Positions 34,808-42,892 of a DNA stretch of 64,000 nt are shown here, one piece after another. Within the stretch, counting starts at the first letter, position 1, and the number at the start of each line of letters is the position of its first letter. The translations under genes and the position numbers were made by a program. Below the pieces are notes generated by a model, which saw only the letters and a list, made by a program, of their open reading frames with translations, was not told the DNA's origin and searched no databases. Origin of the DNA: JAXLQL01 sp046331625. Lineage in GTDB: Bacteria > Acidobacteriota > Terriglobia > Bryobacterales > Bryobacteraceae. The stretch is taken from positions 186,001 through 250,000 of the forward strand of contig JAXLQL010000006.1 in the NCBI GenBank assembly GCA_046331625.1. Direction: 5' to 3'.

Positions 34808-34859
34808 TGCGGCGGCCAGCGGGACTGAAGTCCCGCGCTGGCTGAAGCCCGCCCCACAC
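34808..34859. repeat. Palindromic repeat (copy 4)
   Basis: The core CCAGCGGGAC-tgaa-GTCCCGCGCTGG (34816-34841) is followed by CTGAAGCCCGCCCCACAC. It closely matches copy 3 at 18495-18543 and the inner part of copy 5 at 43716-43802. Confidence 0.65.
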
Positions 34860-34928
34860 GGCAAGGCAAATGCCGATGTCGGAGCCGGCTTGTTTTCTCA
34901 GACGCCACATCGAGCGGTCGCCTCGTGA

Positions 34929-34934
34929 CATAAT
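34929..34934 (+). promoter_or_regulatory. -10-like CATAAT
   Basis: CATAAT is followed by 8 nt and the ATG at 34943. Confidence 0.45.
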
Positions 34935-34942
34935 GCGCGGAT

Positions 34943-35941
34943 ATGCCGCGGTTGGTTCCCATTGCACTCTGCTTCGGCTCGGTCCTCGTGGCCGAGACCG
35001 TGACCGTCTACCCAGAGAAGTACTTCAACTCATTCGACCATCGTCATCCGGTGTTGCGGCGCATCAAGCCCGGCGACACCGTGGTCACTCGAACCGCCGA
35101 CGCGAGCGGCCGCGACTACACGGGCAATCCAGTGGCGTCGCCGAGCAATCCGCTCACCGGACCGTTCTATGTGGAAGGCGCCGAACCCGGCGATGCGTTG
35201 CTGATTCGATTCGACCGAATGCGGCTCAACCGTAACTGGGGCTACACGGGCCACCGGCTTGGCCTCTTCGCCCTCACGCCCGAGTACATCGAGCGCATCT
35301 ATCCACGTGCCTATCGCGAAGGCGCGGCTTATCCGGGACGCAATGACGTGCTCCCGTGGGATCTCGACATCGAGAAGCAGACCGTGAAGCTGCGCGAACC
35401 CACCAGCAAAGTGATGAAGTTCGAATTTCCGGCGAGGCCCATGCTCGGCTGCGTGGGCGTGGCAGCGCCCGGGGTCTTCGGACCCACGTCGGGCATCAGC
35501 GGCAACTACGGCGGCAACATGGACTACAACGAAGTAGTGGAAGGCGCCACGGTGTGGCTGCCGGTCTTTCATTCTGGCGGCTTGCTGTTCGTGGGCGATG
35601 GGCACGCGCTGCAGGGAGATGGCGAGCCCACTGGAAACGGCATCGAAACTTCTATGAACGTGACCATGACCATCCAAGTGAAGAAGCGCGCCAACATCGC
35701 CGGACCGCGGCTCGAGAATGCCGACTACATCGTCGCCATCGGATCGCAGCCGGAGTTCGTCAGTTCGCTCGACCACACGCAGCGCGTGGCCACGGTGGCC
35801 ATGATCGACTGGCTGGTGAACGAGTACAAGCTCGAACCCTGGGCCGCGCATCAGTTGATCGGATTCCAGGGCAAGTTGGACGTCATTACCGTGGGCGGCT
35901 CCATGGGCCTTCGGATTCCCAAGAAGGTGTTGCCGAAATGA
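34943..35941 (+). CDS. Acetamidase/formamidase family protein, exported
   Basis: A 332-aa FmdA_AmdA-family hydrolase. The family pattern includes GPFYVEGAEPGDALLIRFDRM, RPMLGCVGVAAPG, GGNMDYNEVVEGATVWLPVF and GGLLFVGDGHALQGDGE. These enzymes hydrolyse short aliphatic amides to ammonia and the acid. Residues 1-17 look like a signal peptide (LVPIALCFGSVLVAET), so it probably acts outside the cytoplasm, unlike typical FmdA. It is coupled by ATGA to the amidohydrolase gene downstream. Confidence 0.88.
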   Translation: MPRLVPIALCFGSVLVAETVTVYPEKYFNSFDHRHPVLRRIKPGDTVVTRTADASGRDYTGNPVASPSNPLTGPFYVEGAEPGDALLIRFDRMRLNRNWGYTGHRLGLFALTPEYIERIYPRAYREGAAYPGRNDVLPWDLDIEKQTVKLREPTSKVMKFEFPARPMLGCVGVAAPGVFGPTSGISGNYGGNMDYNEVVEGATVWLPVFHSGGLLFVGDGHALQGDGEPTGNGIETSMNVTMTIQVKKRANIAGPRLENADYIVAIGSQPEFVSSLDHTQRVATVAMIDWLVNEYKLEPWAAHQLIGFQGKLDVITVGGSMGLRIPKKVLPK

Positions 35942-36831
35942 TCACCCGCAGAATGCTGCTAGCGGCGCTAGCCGGGACGAAGCCGCGCCTCATCATCGAT
36001 ACCCATCTCGAGGTTTGGACCGACGATCCACGTTTTCCTTTCGCTCACCCCGAGCGTCCCGAGCTCAAACGCGTACCAGTGCAGGGACCGATCGAGAATC
36101 AGGTGGAGCAGATGAAGGACTTCGGGCTGAAGTACGCCGTGCTCATCAATCCGCGCTACTTCGGCTGGGACAACTCCTACATCTCGTATTCGCGGAAGAA
36201 GTATCCGAAGCTGTTCGTGGCGCACGGGCTGATCAACCCGCTCGATCCGAAGGTGCACGAGCGGCTGCGCTACTGGGTGAAGGAGCACGGCTTTCAGGGT
36301 ATGCGCTTCAGCCCTATCTACCATCCCAAGGCGACTTGGCTCAACTCGAAAGAGCACTATCCACTTTGGAAGGAAGCCGAAAAGCTGCGCGCGGTATTCA
36401 ACTACTACATCGCTCCGCACCAGATGCCAATGCTCGAAGAGATGTGCGGCCGCTTCCCGGGAGTGAAGGTAGTGGTGGATCACGCTGGCAAACCCGATCT
36501 GAAGCTCGCCGACCCTTGGCCGGAGTTCAAGAAGATGTTCCGCCTGAGGAAGTTTCCGCAGGTGTGGATCAGCAACTCCGAGCCCTACGAGATGACGGAG
36601 ATCAAGAAGTATCCGTACGAAGACACATGGCCCTTCTACAAGGCTATCTACGAGGAGTTCGGCGGTAGGCAATTGGTTTGGGGAACGGGCTATCCGCGGC
36701 CGCGTTGGGAGTTGCCGATGGACAAGGAGCTCGAGTTCGTGGACAAGTTTTGCTCGTTCTACAGCGCGGCGGACCGGGAGTTGATGTTGGGGAAGAACGC
36801 CTTGCGAATCTGGCGTTTCCCGAAGCAGTAG
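35938..36831 (+). CDS. Amidohydrolase family protein (PF04909-like)
   Basis: A 297-aa TIM-barrel amidohydrolase of the PF04909 type. It begins MITRRMLLAALAG (a short RR-type leader), then IIDTHLEVW in place of the usual HxH motif (DTHxH changed to DTHLE, so one metal ligand may be missing). HGLINPLDPKVHERLRYWVK, GMRFSPIY, VVDHAGKPD and WGTGYPRPR follow family order. Substrate is unknown. The start overlaps the amidase stop. The loss of the second histidine is notable and may mean altered metal use. Confidence 0.8.
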   Translation: MITRRMLLAALAGTKPRLIIDTHLEVWTDDPRFPFAHPERPELKRVPVQGPIENQVEQMKDFGLKYAVLINPRYFGWDNSYISYSRKKYPKLFVAHGLINPLDPKVHERLRYWVKEHGFQGMRFSPIYHPKATWLNSKEHYPLWKEAEKLRAVFNYYIAPHQMPMLEEMCGRFPGVKVVVDHAGKPDLKLADPWPEFKKMFRLRKFPQVWISNSEPYEMTEIKKYPYEDTWPFYKAIYEEFGGRQLVWGTGYPRPRWELPMDKELEFVDKFCSFYSAADRELMLGKNALRIWRFPKQ

Positions 36832-36936
36832 CCTCCCGGTACCAGGACCTTCGATCCAGGTAAGACCGGCCAATTGTGCCCAGCATAGTCCCACGGAAAG
36901 ACGTAGGACGCCGCAGGACTTTAGATTGATTCCTCC

Positions 36937-36963
36937 GGCGTTCACCTTAGGCCACAATTGCTG
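36937..36963 (+). promoter_or_regulatory. 27-nt shared upstream element (copy A)
   Basis: The block runs GGCGTTCA, CCTTAGGCC, then ACAATTGCTG, and ends 7 nt before the ATG of the PEP-CTERM gene. It aligns with 53151-53177 at 25 matches, one mismatch and two single-base gaps. CACAAT inside it could be the -10. It is probably a promoter or regulator site common to envelope and matrix genes. Confidence 0.55.
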
Positions 36964-36970
36964 AGGCAAC

Positions 36971-38146
36971 ATGTATCGATCACGCACCACGTTTCTGCTG
37001 CTCTCCGCGTCTGTCGCCGCCATGGCTGCCGCAGCGCTCTACTGGTTGAACCGCATGGATCCTGAATTGCTTGATCAGGCAAGCGATGTGCAAAAGGCGC
37101 TCAACCGAAAGGTCACTCCTCAGCAGGCTGCCCTCGAGGCCTTGCGGCAAGAGCCGTTGCTCGGGAGCGAATACAGCGATGCTGTTCAGCAGCGGCGGGA
37201 GGCGATTCGGCTGGCCCGGATGCGTCCGGCTGCGCCGACGAAACAGGCGAAGTCGCTCTTGTCGACAATCGCGAATCAGAAGCTCGAAGCCCGGGCTCGG
37301 GCCAATTCGGCGCCGCTGCGCGTTACCGATGGAATCGAATATGCAGGCATTCGCTTTGCGAGCCGCGCAGGAGCAGCGGGTTCGAGCCCAAGCCAGTCCT
37401 CGGCCCAAGACAGCGTGGGTGGAACCGGACTGGTTGTGGTGGCCGGAGACGGGCAGGACACCGAAGCTATCGAAATCGCGATCAAAGACACCGTAGCGTT
37501 CGTAGCAAAGGGCGGCGCTGGAATCAGCGCCGGAGCAACGGGAGAAGCAACCAACACGGGCGGCGGCGCCGACAGCGCTCTGAACAAGGCTTTCATGACT
37601 CTCGGACTGCTGCAATTGGGCGGCAGTGGCGCCGGTGTCAGTGGCTCAATGGCCTTTCTCCAAAGCACGTATTTGCCAGACGGGCTGGAGATCTATGTGG
37701 ATCCGGGCAAGATGTCCCCGGGCAAGGCGGGCTTGGTGGAAGGGCTGTCGGTAGCTTCAGTGCTGCCGTTCTTGAACGACAAACTCGGAGCCGGTGCGGA
37801 CGATCCGAAGTCAGCCACGGATGATGCGGCACTCGATTTGGCGAATCTCTCGCTGTCCCGGACCGGGCCAGAGGCTTTGCTGTTCGAGTCGCTGCCGGGA
37901 ATCCCAATGTCGATGCCCCTGGAAGTGAGTGAGTCGGCACTGCCCGGATTGATGAACCAGCTCACATCGAATTTTGCGGGCGTCGATCCGTCGGGGCTTC
38001 CTGGCGGAGGCGCTTCCGAGATCGACAAGAATGGCGGGATGGTGCCCGTGCCGGAGCCTTCCACGCTTACGCTAGCGCTTACCGGGCTGGTGCTGTTCGC
38101 ACTGGGATGCTGGCGCAGGTCGGGCAGGTCGCGCGCGAACCATTGA
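36971..38146 (+). CDS. PEP-CTERM sorting-domain protein
   Basis: A 391-aa exported protein. An N-terminal hydrophobic segment (residues 6-24) is followed by a low-complexity Ala/Gly/Ser-rich body without a known domain. The C-terminus is a textbook PEP-CTERM signal: VPEPSTLTLALTGLVLF, a membrane span and RRSGRSR. Such proteins are cut and attached by exosortase (EpsH) and are tied to exopolysaccharide production; no exosortase gene is in this window. It shares its upstream element with the promoter region of the exopolysaccharide operon and the CBM2 gene at 53 kb. Only one gene long. Confidence 0.85.
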   Translation: MYRSRTTFLLLSASVAAMAAAALYWLNRMDPELLDQASDVQKALNRKVTPQQAALEALRQEPLLGSEYSDAVQQRREAIRLARMRPAAPTKQAKSLLSTIANQKLEARARANSAPLRVTDGIEYAGIRFASRAGAAGSSPSQSSAQDSVGGTGLVVVAGDGQDTEAIEIAIKDTVAFVAKGGAGISAGATGEATNTGGGADSALNKAFMTLGLLQLGGSGAGVSGSMAFLQSTYLPDGLEIYVDPGKMSPGKAGLVEGLSVASVLPFLNDKLGAGADDPKSATDDAALDLANLSLSRTGPEALLFESLPGIPMSMPLEVSESALPGLMNQLTSNFAGVDPSGLPGGGASEIDKNGGMVPVPEPSTLTLALTGLVLFALGCWRRSGRSRANH

Positions 38147-38157
38147 GCAGCCCGTGC

Positions 38158-38163
38158 TATCGT
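38158..38163 (+). promoter_or_regulatory. -10-like TATCGT
   Basis: TATCGT is followed by 8 nt and the ATG at 38172. Confidence 0.4.
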
Positions 38164-38171
38164 AGCTCGGG

Positions 38172-39152
38172 ATGATCGCTCGATTCGCTCTTTCGCTGGG
38201 GCTGGCCGGTTCAGTGGCGGCGCAGCGGCCCCAGACGCCGAATACCGACGTTCACTATCAGCTTGGTCCGGACTCGCTCGAGCGTGAGGGAGTTCCGCGC
38301 GGGAAGATGAATGGTCCGTACACGCTGCCTAGCGATGTTTTTCCGGGGACGGCGCACACATATTGGGTATATGTGCCGGCGCAATACAATCCTGCAACTC
38401 CTGCCAGCCTGATGGTGCTCAACGATGGCCAGGCGTTCATGGCGTCCGAAGGAGATGTTCGAGCCCAGAACGTGCTCGATAATCTGATCTACCGGCGCGA
38501 GATTCCGGTGATGATCGCGGTATTCATCAATCCAGGCAGGCGGCCCGACCAGCCGGAGCCGCATCCGAAGGATTGGGGCGACCGCAACACGAACCGGCCC
38601 ACCGAATACAACTCGCTCGATGACCGCTATCCGCGCGTGATTGTGGACGAACTGCTGCCAGTGCTCTACAAGGAGTACACGATCTCGAAGGATCCGGAAG
38701 CGCATGGAATCGGCGGCGCCAGTTCGGGCGCCATCGCGGCGTTCACCGTGGCTTGGGAGCGGCCGAATCACTTCCGCAAAGTGCTGAGCATCGTGGGGAG
38801 CTACGTGAACCTGCGCGGAGGCCACGCGTATCCGGACATCGTGCGCAAGAGCGAGAAGAAGCCGATCCGGATCTTCTTGCAGGATGGACGCAACGACAAT
38901 CGCGGTCAGCGCATGGACGGCTCATACGATGAGAAGCGAGACTGGTTCTTTCAGAACGTCCGTTTGATGCACGCGTTGACCGAGAAGGGTTACGAAGTGA
39001 ACTTCACGTGGGGCATCGGGCGTCACGGGCAGAAGCAGGGTGGGGCGATTTTTCCGGAGATGATGCGATGGTTGTGGCGGGATCAGCCGGTGTCGACGGA
39101 TGTGAAGAACGCGGTGGAGCGGTCGTTTCGGGAGCCGGCAGCGCGGAACTGA
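38172..39152 (+). CDS. Secreted alpha/beta-hydrolase esterase (esterase D/Fes-like)
   Basis: A 326-aa protein with a signal peptide (1-17, ending VAAQ). The fold is that of putative esterases (PF00756): HTYWVYVPAQYNPATPASLM, FINPGRR, EYNSLDDRYPRVIVDELLP, and the nucleophile elbow GGASSGAIAAF with a serine in GxSSG. The acid and His lie in FLQDGRND and GIGRHGQKQGG. Related enzymes hydrolyse enterochelin, feruloyl or acetyl esters on polysaccharides; which one applies here is not shown. Confidence 0.85.
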   Translation: MIARFALSLGLAGSVAAQRPQTPNTDVHYQLGPDSLEREGVPRGKMNGPYTLPSDVFPGTAHTYWVYVPAQYNPATPASLMVLNDGQAFMASEGDVRAQNVLDNLIYRREIPVMIAVFINPGRRPDQPEPHPKDWGDRNTNRPTEYNSLDDRYPRVIVDELLPVLYKEYTISKDPEAHGIGGASSGAIAAFTVAWERPNHFRKVLSIVGSYVNLRGGHAYPDIVRKSEKKPIRIFLQDGRNDNRGQRMDGSYDEKRDWFFQNVRLMHALTEKGYEVNFTWGIGRHGQKQGGAIFPEMMRWLWRDQPVSTDVKNAVERSFREPAARN

Positions 39153-39168
39153 CGGGAGCGGGACCCGC

Positions 39169-41322
39169 CTACTCTTTGGGCGTCACCACGACGGTTTTGG
39201 CAGCGGAAGTTCCGAGCGAGTTGACGGCTCGGACCGCGAGGCTCGCCACGGCACTGTAGTCAGCGCTGGTTTGGATGGTGACCACGGCTAGGAACTGCCC
39301 GCCGAACGGACGTGAGTTCGTGCTCGAGAACCACGAGTCGAATTGCTGACCCACTTCGACTGTGAGCTTGGTGGCCTGGAGCCGCGCGCCGGGAGACGGC
39401 GTGAGATCGATGATGAAGCGCGACACCGAGCGCGAGGGAGCTGCGCCGCCGATCACCACGTCAAACGCCTTTGCAGAGCGAGCCGAGATGGCGAGCGTGC
39501 GGATGACGGGAGGTCCGGCGGGAATGTCGACCGTGGCGACGGGCGGCGTGGAACGGGTGAGGTCGAATTTGCCTACTGAGACGCTTGCCACGAGCGTGAT
39601 GGTTCCGGCGAGGCTTCCAGTTTGAAGGCGGATCTCGCGCAGCGAAGATCCAAAGATCGCGCGCGTCGTCTTGGCGGGGATGCGGAAGTCCACGGTGCGG
39701 TTTCCGCTAATGAACTGCACCGCCGGATCATCGATGAGCGATTCCGAAGTGAAGCTGAGCGTGAGCTTGCCGGTGAGATCGTAAGGGTAGCTCTCGGCGA
39801 GCTCGAGCGCCACAGCCGGCTGTTGGAGCGCCTCTCCGCGTTGCGGGAGCCCGAGGAAGCTCGCCTTGGGCAGCGGCGGCGGCTCGTCTCCCACGCCCAC
39901 CAGCGTGTACGACAAGTCATGCACGAGCAGGCTGCCGCGCACGGTTCCGGTTTCAAGCGGAGAGAACAACGCAGGAATACGAACGGTCTGCCCAGCGGGA
40001 ATAGACAGCGGGAAGCTCACGGTGCGGACCATCGAAAAGCCGTCACCGTTCACGCTCACTGCCGAGAGAAACCCCTGCTCGTCGCCGGTGTTGCGCACTT
40101 CCACGAAGAAGGTGCGCCTTGCGCCGACCGGAGTGTTCGGCACCACTACCAACGCGTTCTCCCGTAGCGGCGTCACCGCGTCATCCACAGCGAGCGCCAT
40201 CGTGAGCTGGGCGCCGGAGGCTTTGCCCTCGAGGTTGTATTGCGAGTTGTCGATGCGCAGTTGCCCGAAGTGCGAACCGACGTCGCGAGGAATGAAGGCG
40301 ATGGAAAAGGGCACGATCTCGCCCGGGCGGATCGCGGTAGGGGCGGGTGGATCCACCAGTTGGAACGACGGTGAGCTGAGCGATGCCACGCCGAAGCGCC
40401 CGTCGGCATTGCCCGTGTTGTGAATGCGAAAGCGCAGCAGCGAACGGCCGTTGTTGGATGTGGTGAGGGGAAACTGGATCGTGCCGCCGGAAGAGATGCG
40501 GGTGACGCCATCGGCGGTGACCAGTTCCAGGTCGAGACTGGGAGCCACAGCTCGCGCCTTCAGCCGGATCGCATACGATGTTCCGCCCGCTGTGAGGCGC
40601 AGTTCGCCTTCGGCGTCTCCCGTGCGATCCGGAAAGAACGCGATCGTGAATCGCAGTTCGCTTCCGGGCTGGATCGTGGCGGGCAGAATCGGGAGTCCAC
40701 TGGTTTCGAAGCCCGCGCCGCTGATGGAGGCCGAGGCGAATGTCGTGGTTGCGCTGAGCAGGCGATTGTTGATGATCACCGCCAGGCTCACGCGCGTGGC
40801 CACCGTGGTCTCAGGGAACGGAATCGTGTCGCCCGAGTTGACCACGGTCTGATTGCCGCCGTTGTAGTTGATGTAGCTCACGAGGGCGCTACCTTGCTCC
40901 ACGCGCGGCGTGCCGGGAGCTGTGGTTTCCGTGCCGGCCGCGAGGCTGAACGAGTAGGGCGAGGTGACTCCGTTGGGCCCGCGAAGCTTGACGGCGAGTG
41001 TCCCGGTTGTGCCAGACTGCGCCGTGGGGCTGTAGAAGATCGAGAAGAACGTTCCGCCGGTGGGCAGGACGGTAGTGGGTTTGGCGTTGGTGGAGTAAGG
41101 GCCGCTGGCGGTGGCCTCGGTGAGCGCCCATTCCGCGGTGTCGCGATTGCTGACGACGAATGAGATGGTAGCAGTGAAGCCGGCCGCGATGGTGGGAAAG
41201 TTGATCGTTCCGTTCGGGCTCACGGTGACCGCTGCGGACGTAGGCGTGGTCTGGTACGAGAACAGGAACGTCTGCGCGGCCGTGGGCAGGGCTGTCATGA
41301 GGATCCAGGCCGCGAGTTTCAT
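39169..41322 (-). CDS. Large secreted multi-Ig-like repeat protein
   Basis: A 717-aa exported protein with a signal peptide (1-16, ending AAQ). The body consists of about five tandem beta-sandwich repeats of the ASH/choice-of-anchor D type: each has an INFP or IPFP strand, a NTGNADGRFGV or NTGDEQGFLSA motif and a FSIAFIPRDVG or FTIAFFPDRTG strand. Such repeats usually serve as spacers or adhesive stalks. There is no catalytic motif and no clear anchor. It is the last gene of the ten-gene operon, overlapping the previous gene as ATGA. A structural or matrix role for the polysaccharide system is inferred. Confidence 0.75.
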   Translation of the reverse strand: MKLAAWILMTALPTAAQTFLFSYQTTPTSAAVTVSPNGTINFPTIAAGFTATISFVVSNRDTAEWALTEATASGPYSTNAKPTTVLPTGGTFFSIFYSPTAQSGTTGTLAVKLRGPNGVTSPYSFSLAAGTETTAPGTPRVEQGSALVSYINYNGGNQTVVNSGDTIPFPETTVATRVSLAVIINNRLLSATTTFASASISGAGFETSGLPILPATIQPGSELRFTIAFFPDRTGDAEGELRLTAGGTSYAIRLKARAVAPSLDLELVTADGVTRISSGGTIQFPLTTSNNGRSLLRFRIHNTGNADGRFGVASLSSPSFQLVDPPAPTAIRPGEIVPFSIAFIPRDVGSHFGQLRIDNSQYNLEGKASGAQLTMALAVDDAVTPLRENALVVVPNTPVGARRTFFVEVRNTGDEQGFLSAVSVNGDGFSMVRTVSFPLSIPAGQTVRIPALFSPLETGTVRGSLLVHDLSYTLVGVGDEPPPLPKASFLGLPQRGEALQQPAVALELAESYPYDLTGKLTLSFTSESLIDDPAVQFISGNRTVDFRIPAKTTRAIFGSSLREIRLQTGSLAGTITLVASVSVGKFDLTRSTPPVATVDIPAGPPVIRTLAISARSAKAFDVVIGGAAPSRSVSRFIIDLTPSPGARLQATKLTVEVGQQFDSWFSSTNSRPFGGQFLAVVTIQTSADYSAVASLAVRAVNSLGTSAAKTVVVTPKE

Positions 41323-42302
41323 TGCGAGCCACCGGCACGCGCCCCGGCCACGAAGTAGGGCGCCGCGTCTTGCTGGAGATCGATCACGAGCAGTGGATCA
41401 TCGCCTGGACGATTGCAAGCGAGCACCCGGCCCGGCACGAGATAGTAGAGAGCAGCCGGTACGATCGGCAGGTCGATTGTCTGGACCACCGCCTTCGCTT
41501 TCGCGTCGACGATCCAGGCGCGCGGTGAAGCGGCGCTGGCGATCAGAGCTCGCGTGGAGGAGAGCGCCTGGGCTCCGGCCGGCATGTCGAGCCCGAAGGC
41601 GATTGGGTCCATTGCGCCGGAGTCGAGAGGTGTGCGGAGGAGCGTGACGCGGCCCGAGCGGTCCGCGAGGAGCAGCCCGCCCAGCGCTTTCGAATAGACA
41701 ATCGCCGCAGGATCCAGGCCGGGCAAGCTTCGCAGGAATCGCGCTTCGGCAGGCCGTGAAGGACAGAACTCGTGGATCCGCGTCTCGCCTTCGGCCGTCG
41801 AAACGACTGCCGCGCATCCGGAGTCTTCGTCAACCGAGGCGAAGCGGAACTTGCCGCCGAGCGTGTCCTCGGACACGGCAGGACCCGCATTCGGCTCGCG
41901 ATCGAGTTGCGAGACGATTCGCAGCGACGTTTGCGAGCGCGAATAGAGCACCACCACTGACGCGCGGATCGAAGCGAAAGCATCGGTCGCCGAGCCGAGT
42001 GAACGCGCGGCGGGCGAGGCCGAGTCGAGATCCCGCACGAGCCAGGCTTCCGGCTGGTCGCCGCCTGAGATGGCGACGAGCGCGCTTCCGCCGGAGATGA
42101 GCGACACGGAGGCTACGGGAAAGTCGAGGTTCAGGGCGGCGCCGAGATAGGCCGCTCCGGGGATGCCGAGCACGGGCCGGACGACACGCGTGGTATCGTC
42201 CGCCACGTAGCCCGTCCGCAGGCCGCCCAGTTCGAGTTGAGCAAAGAGCGAAGAGGCAAGAAGCGAAGAAGCAATCGCCAGGATTGTGGCAATCCTGATC
42301 AA
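41319..42302 (-). CDS. Secreted beta-propeller-like protein
   Basis: A 327-aa protein with a signal peptide (ASSLLASSLFAQ at about 11-22). Repeating units such as SVSLISGGSALVAISGGD, KALGGLLLADRSGRVTLL and STRALIASAASPRAWIVD suggest a five- to seven-bladed propeller of low sequence conservation. Function is unknown. The start is a TTG at 42302, whose TTGA overlaps the upstream stop, in keeping with the very tight spacing of the operon. Confidence 0.65.
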   Translation of the reverse strand: MIRIATILAIASSLLASSLFAQLELGGLRTGYVADDTTRVVRPVLGIPGAAYLGAALNLDFPVASVSLISGGSALVAISGGDQPEAWLVRDLDSASPAARSLGSATDAFASIRASVVVLYSRSQTSLRIVSQLDREPNAGPAVSEDTLGGKFRFASVDEDSGCAAVVSTAEGETRIHEFCPSRPAEARFLRSLPGLDPAAIVYSKALGGLLLADRSGRVTLLRTPLDSGAMDPIAFGLDMPAGAQALSSTRALIASAASPRAWIVDAKAKAVVQTIDLPIVPAALYYLVPGRVLACNRPGDDPLLVIDLQQDAAPYFVAGARAGGSQ

Positions 42303-42886
42303 CGAGGCCCTCCCACGGCCACGCCGCCGACACCGACGGCCACTGGGGGCGAAGTCGCGCTTCCCCCGCCGCGGGTTGCCAGGACGCCGGCTGCCGTGGC
42401 TGCCGCGCCGAGGCCGAGAATCAGGGCGAGACTACGGCTGCGCCGGGGCTTGGAGTCGATGGCCGATTCGACGCCGGCCTTGGGGGGCAGAAACAGGGAA
42501 CTGCTCTGCGAGATGGCCGTATTGGCTTCACGGCCGTGTGCGATGGCTTCCACCGCGATGCTGAAGCGCCCCTCCTGCTCGTTGATCACGAATGAGGAGA
42601 AGCCGGCGTGGCCTTCGGCGTCTGTGAAGGTCTCGAGGGTGCGGCTACCGTCGATGAAGCGGCCGCCCGGGCCGATCTCAGGCAGCGTGAACCGGACCTT
42701 CGCCTCGGCTACGGGGCGATTGCGCGCGTCGCGCACTTCCACCATGACCGGGCTGACCGCTTTGCGCCGAATGTTGTGCACCGCGCCGTCGCCTTCTTTC
42801 ACGACAAGCAGAATCTCTCCGGTTTGGGCCGGAGCGGGCGCGGCGAGAGCCGCCACTAACACGAGTGCGAGAATGTTTCGCGTCAT
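42299..42886 (-). CDS. Membrane-anchored Ig-like domain protein
   Basis: A 195-aa protein: signal peptide (1-20), a single Ig/Big-1-like domain (about 22-125: VMVEVRDARNRPVAEAKVRF, then TFTDAEGHAGFSSFV), a linker, and a C-terminal membrane helix (SLALILGLGAAATAAGVLA) followed by a Gly/Val-rich tail. It may anchor a binding module on the cell envelope. Similar small proteins occur beside exported-protein genes in Acidobacteria. It is 6 nt downstream of the PEGA-domain gene. Confidence 0.65.
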   Translation of the reverse strand: MTRNILALVLVAALAAPAPAQTGEILLVVKEGDGAVHNIRRKAVSPVMVEVRDARNRPVAEAKVRFTLPEIGPGGRFIDGSRTLETFTDAEGHAGFSSFVINEQEGRFSIAVEAIAHGREANTAISQSSSLFLPPKAGVESAIDSKPRRSRSLALILGLGAAATAAGVLATRGGGSATSPPVAVGVGGVAVGGPR

Positions 42887-42892
42887 ATTCCG

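Noticed and set aside
36880..36925. Possible c-di-GMP (GEMM) riboswitch before the PEP-CTERM gene
   Set aside because: Short fragments look similar but the conserved paired regions and tetraloop could not be found.
36832..36936. A tRNA-like TTCGATCC stretch near 36849
   Set aside because: No acceptor, D or anticodon stems can be paired around it.
36948..36962. Sigma-54 type promoter (GG-N10-GC) in the shared 27-nt element
   Set aside because: The GG to GC distance is 8 nt in copy A and 7 nt in copy B, which does not fit the fixed N10 spacing.
40420..41163. Long plus-strand open frames opposite the multi-Ig protein and other operon genes
   Set aside because: They lack signal peptides, start signals and family motifs, have the Arg/Gly-rich composition typical of antisense frames in GC-rich DNA, and lie opposite well-supported genes.
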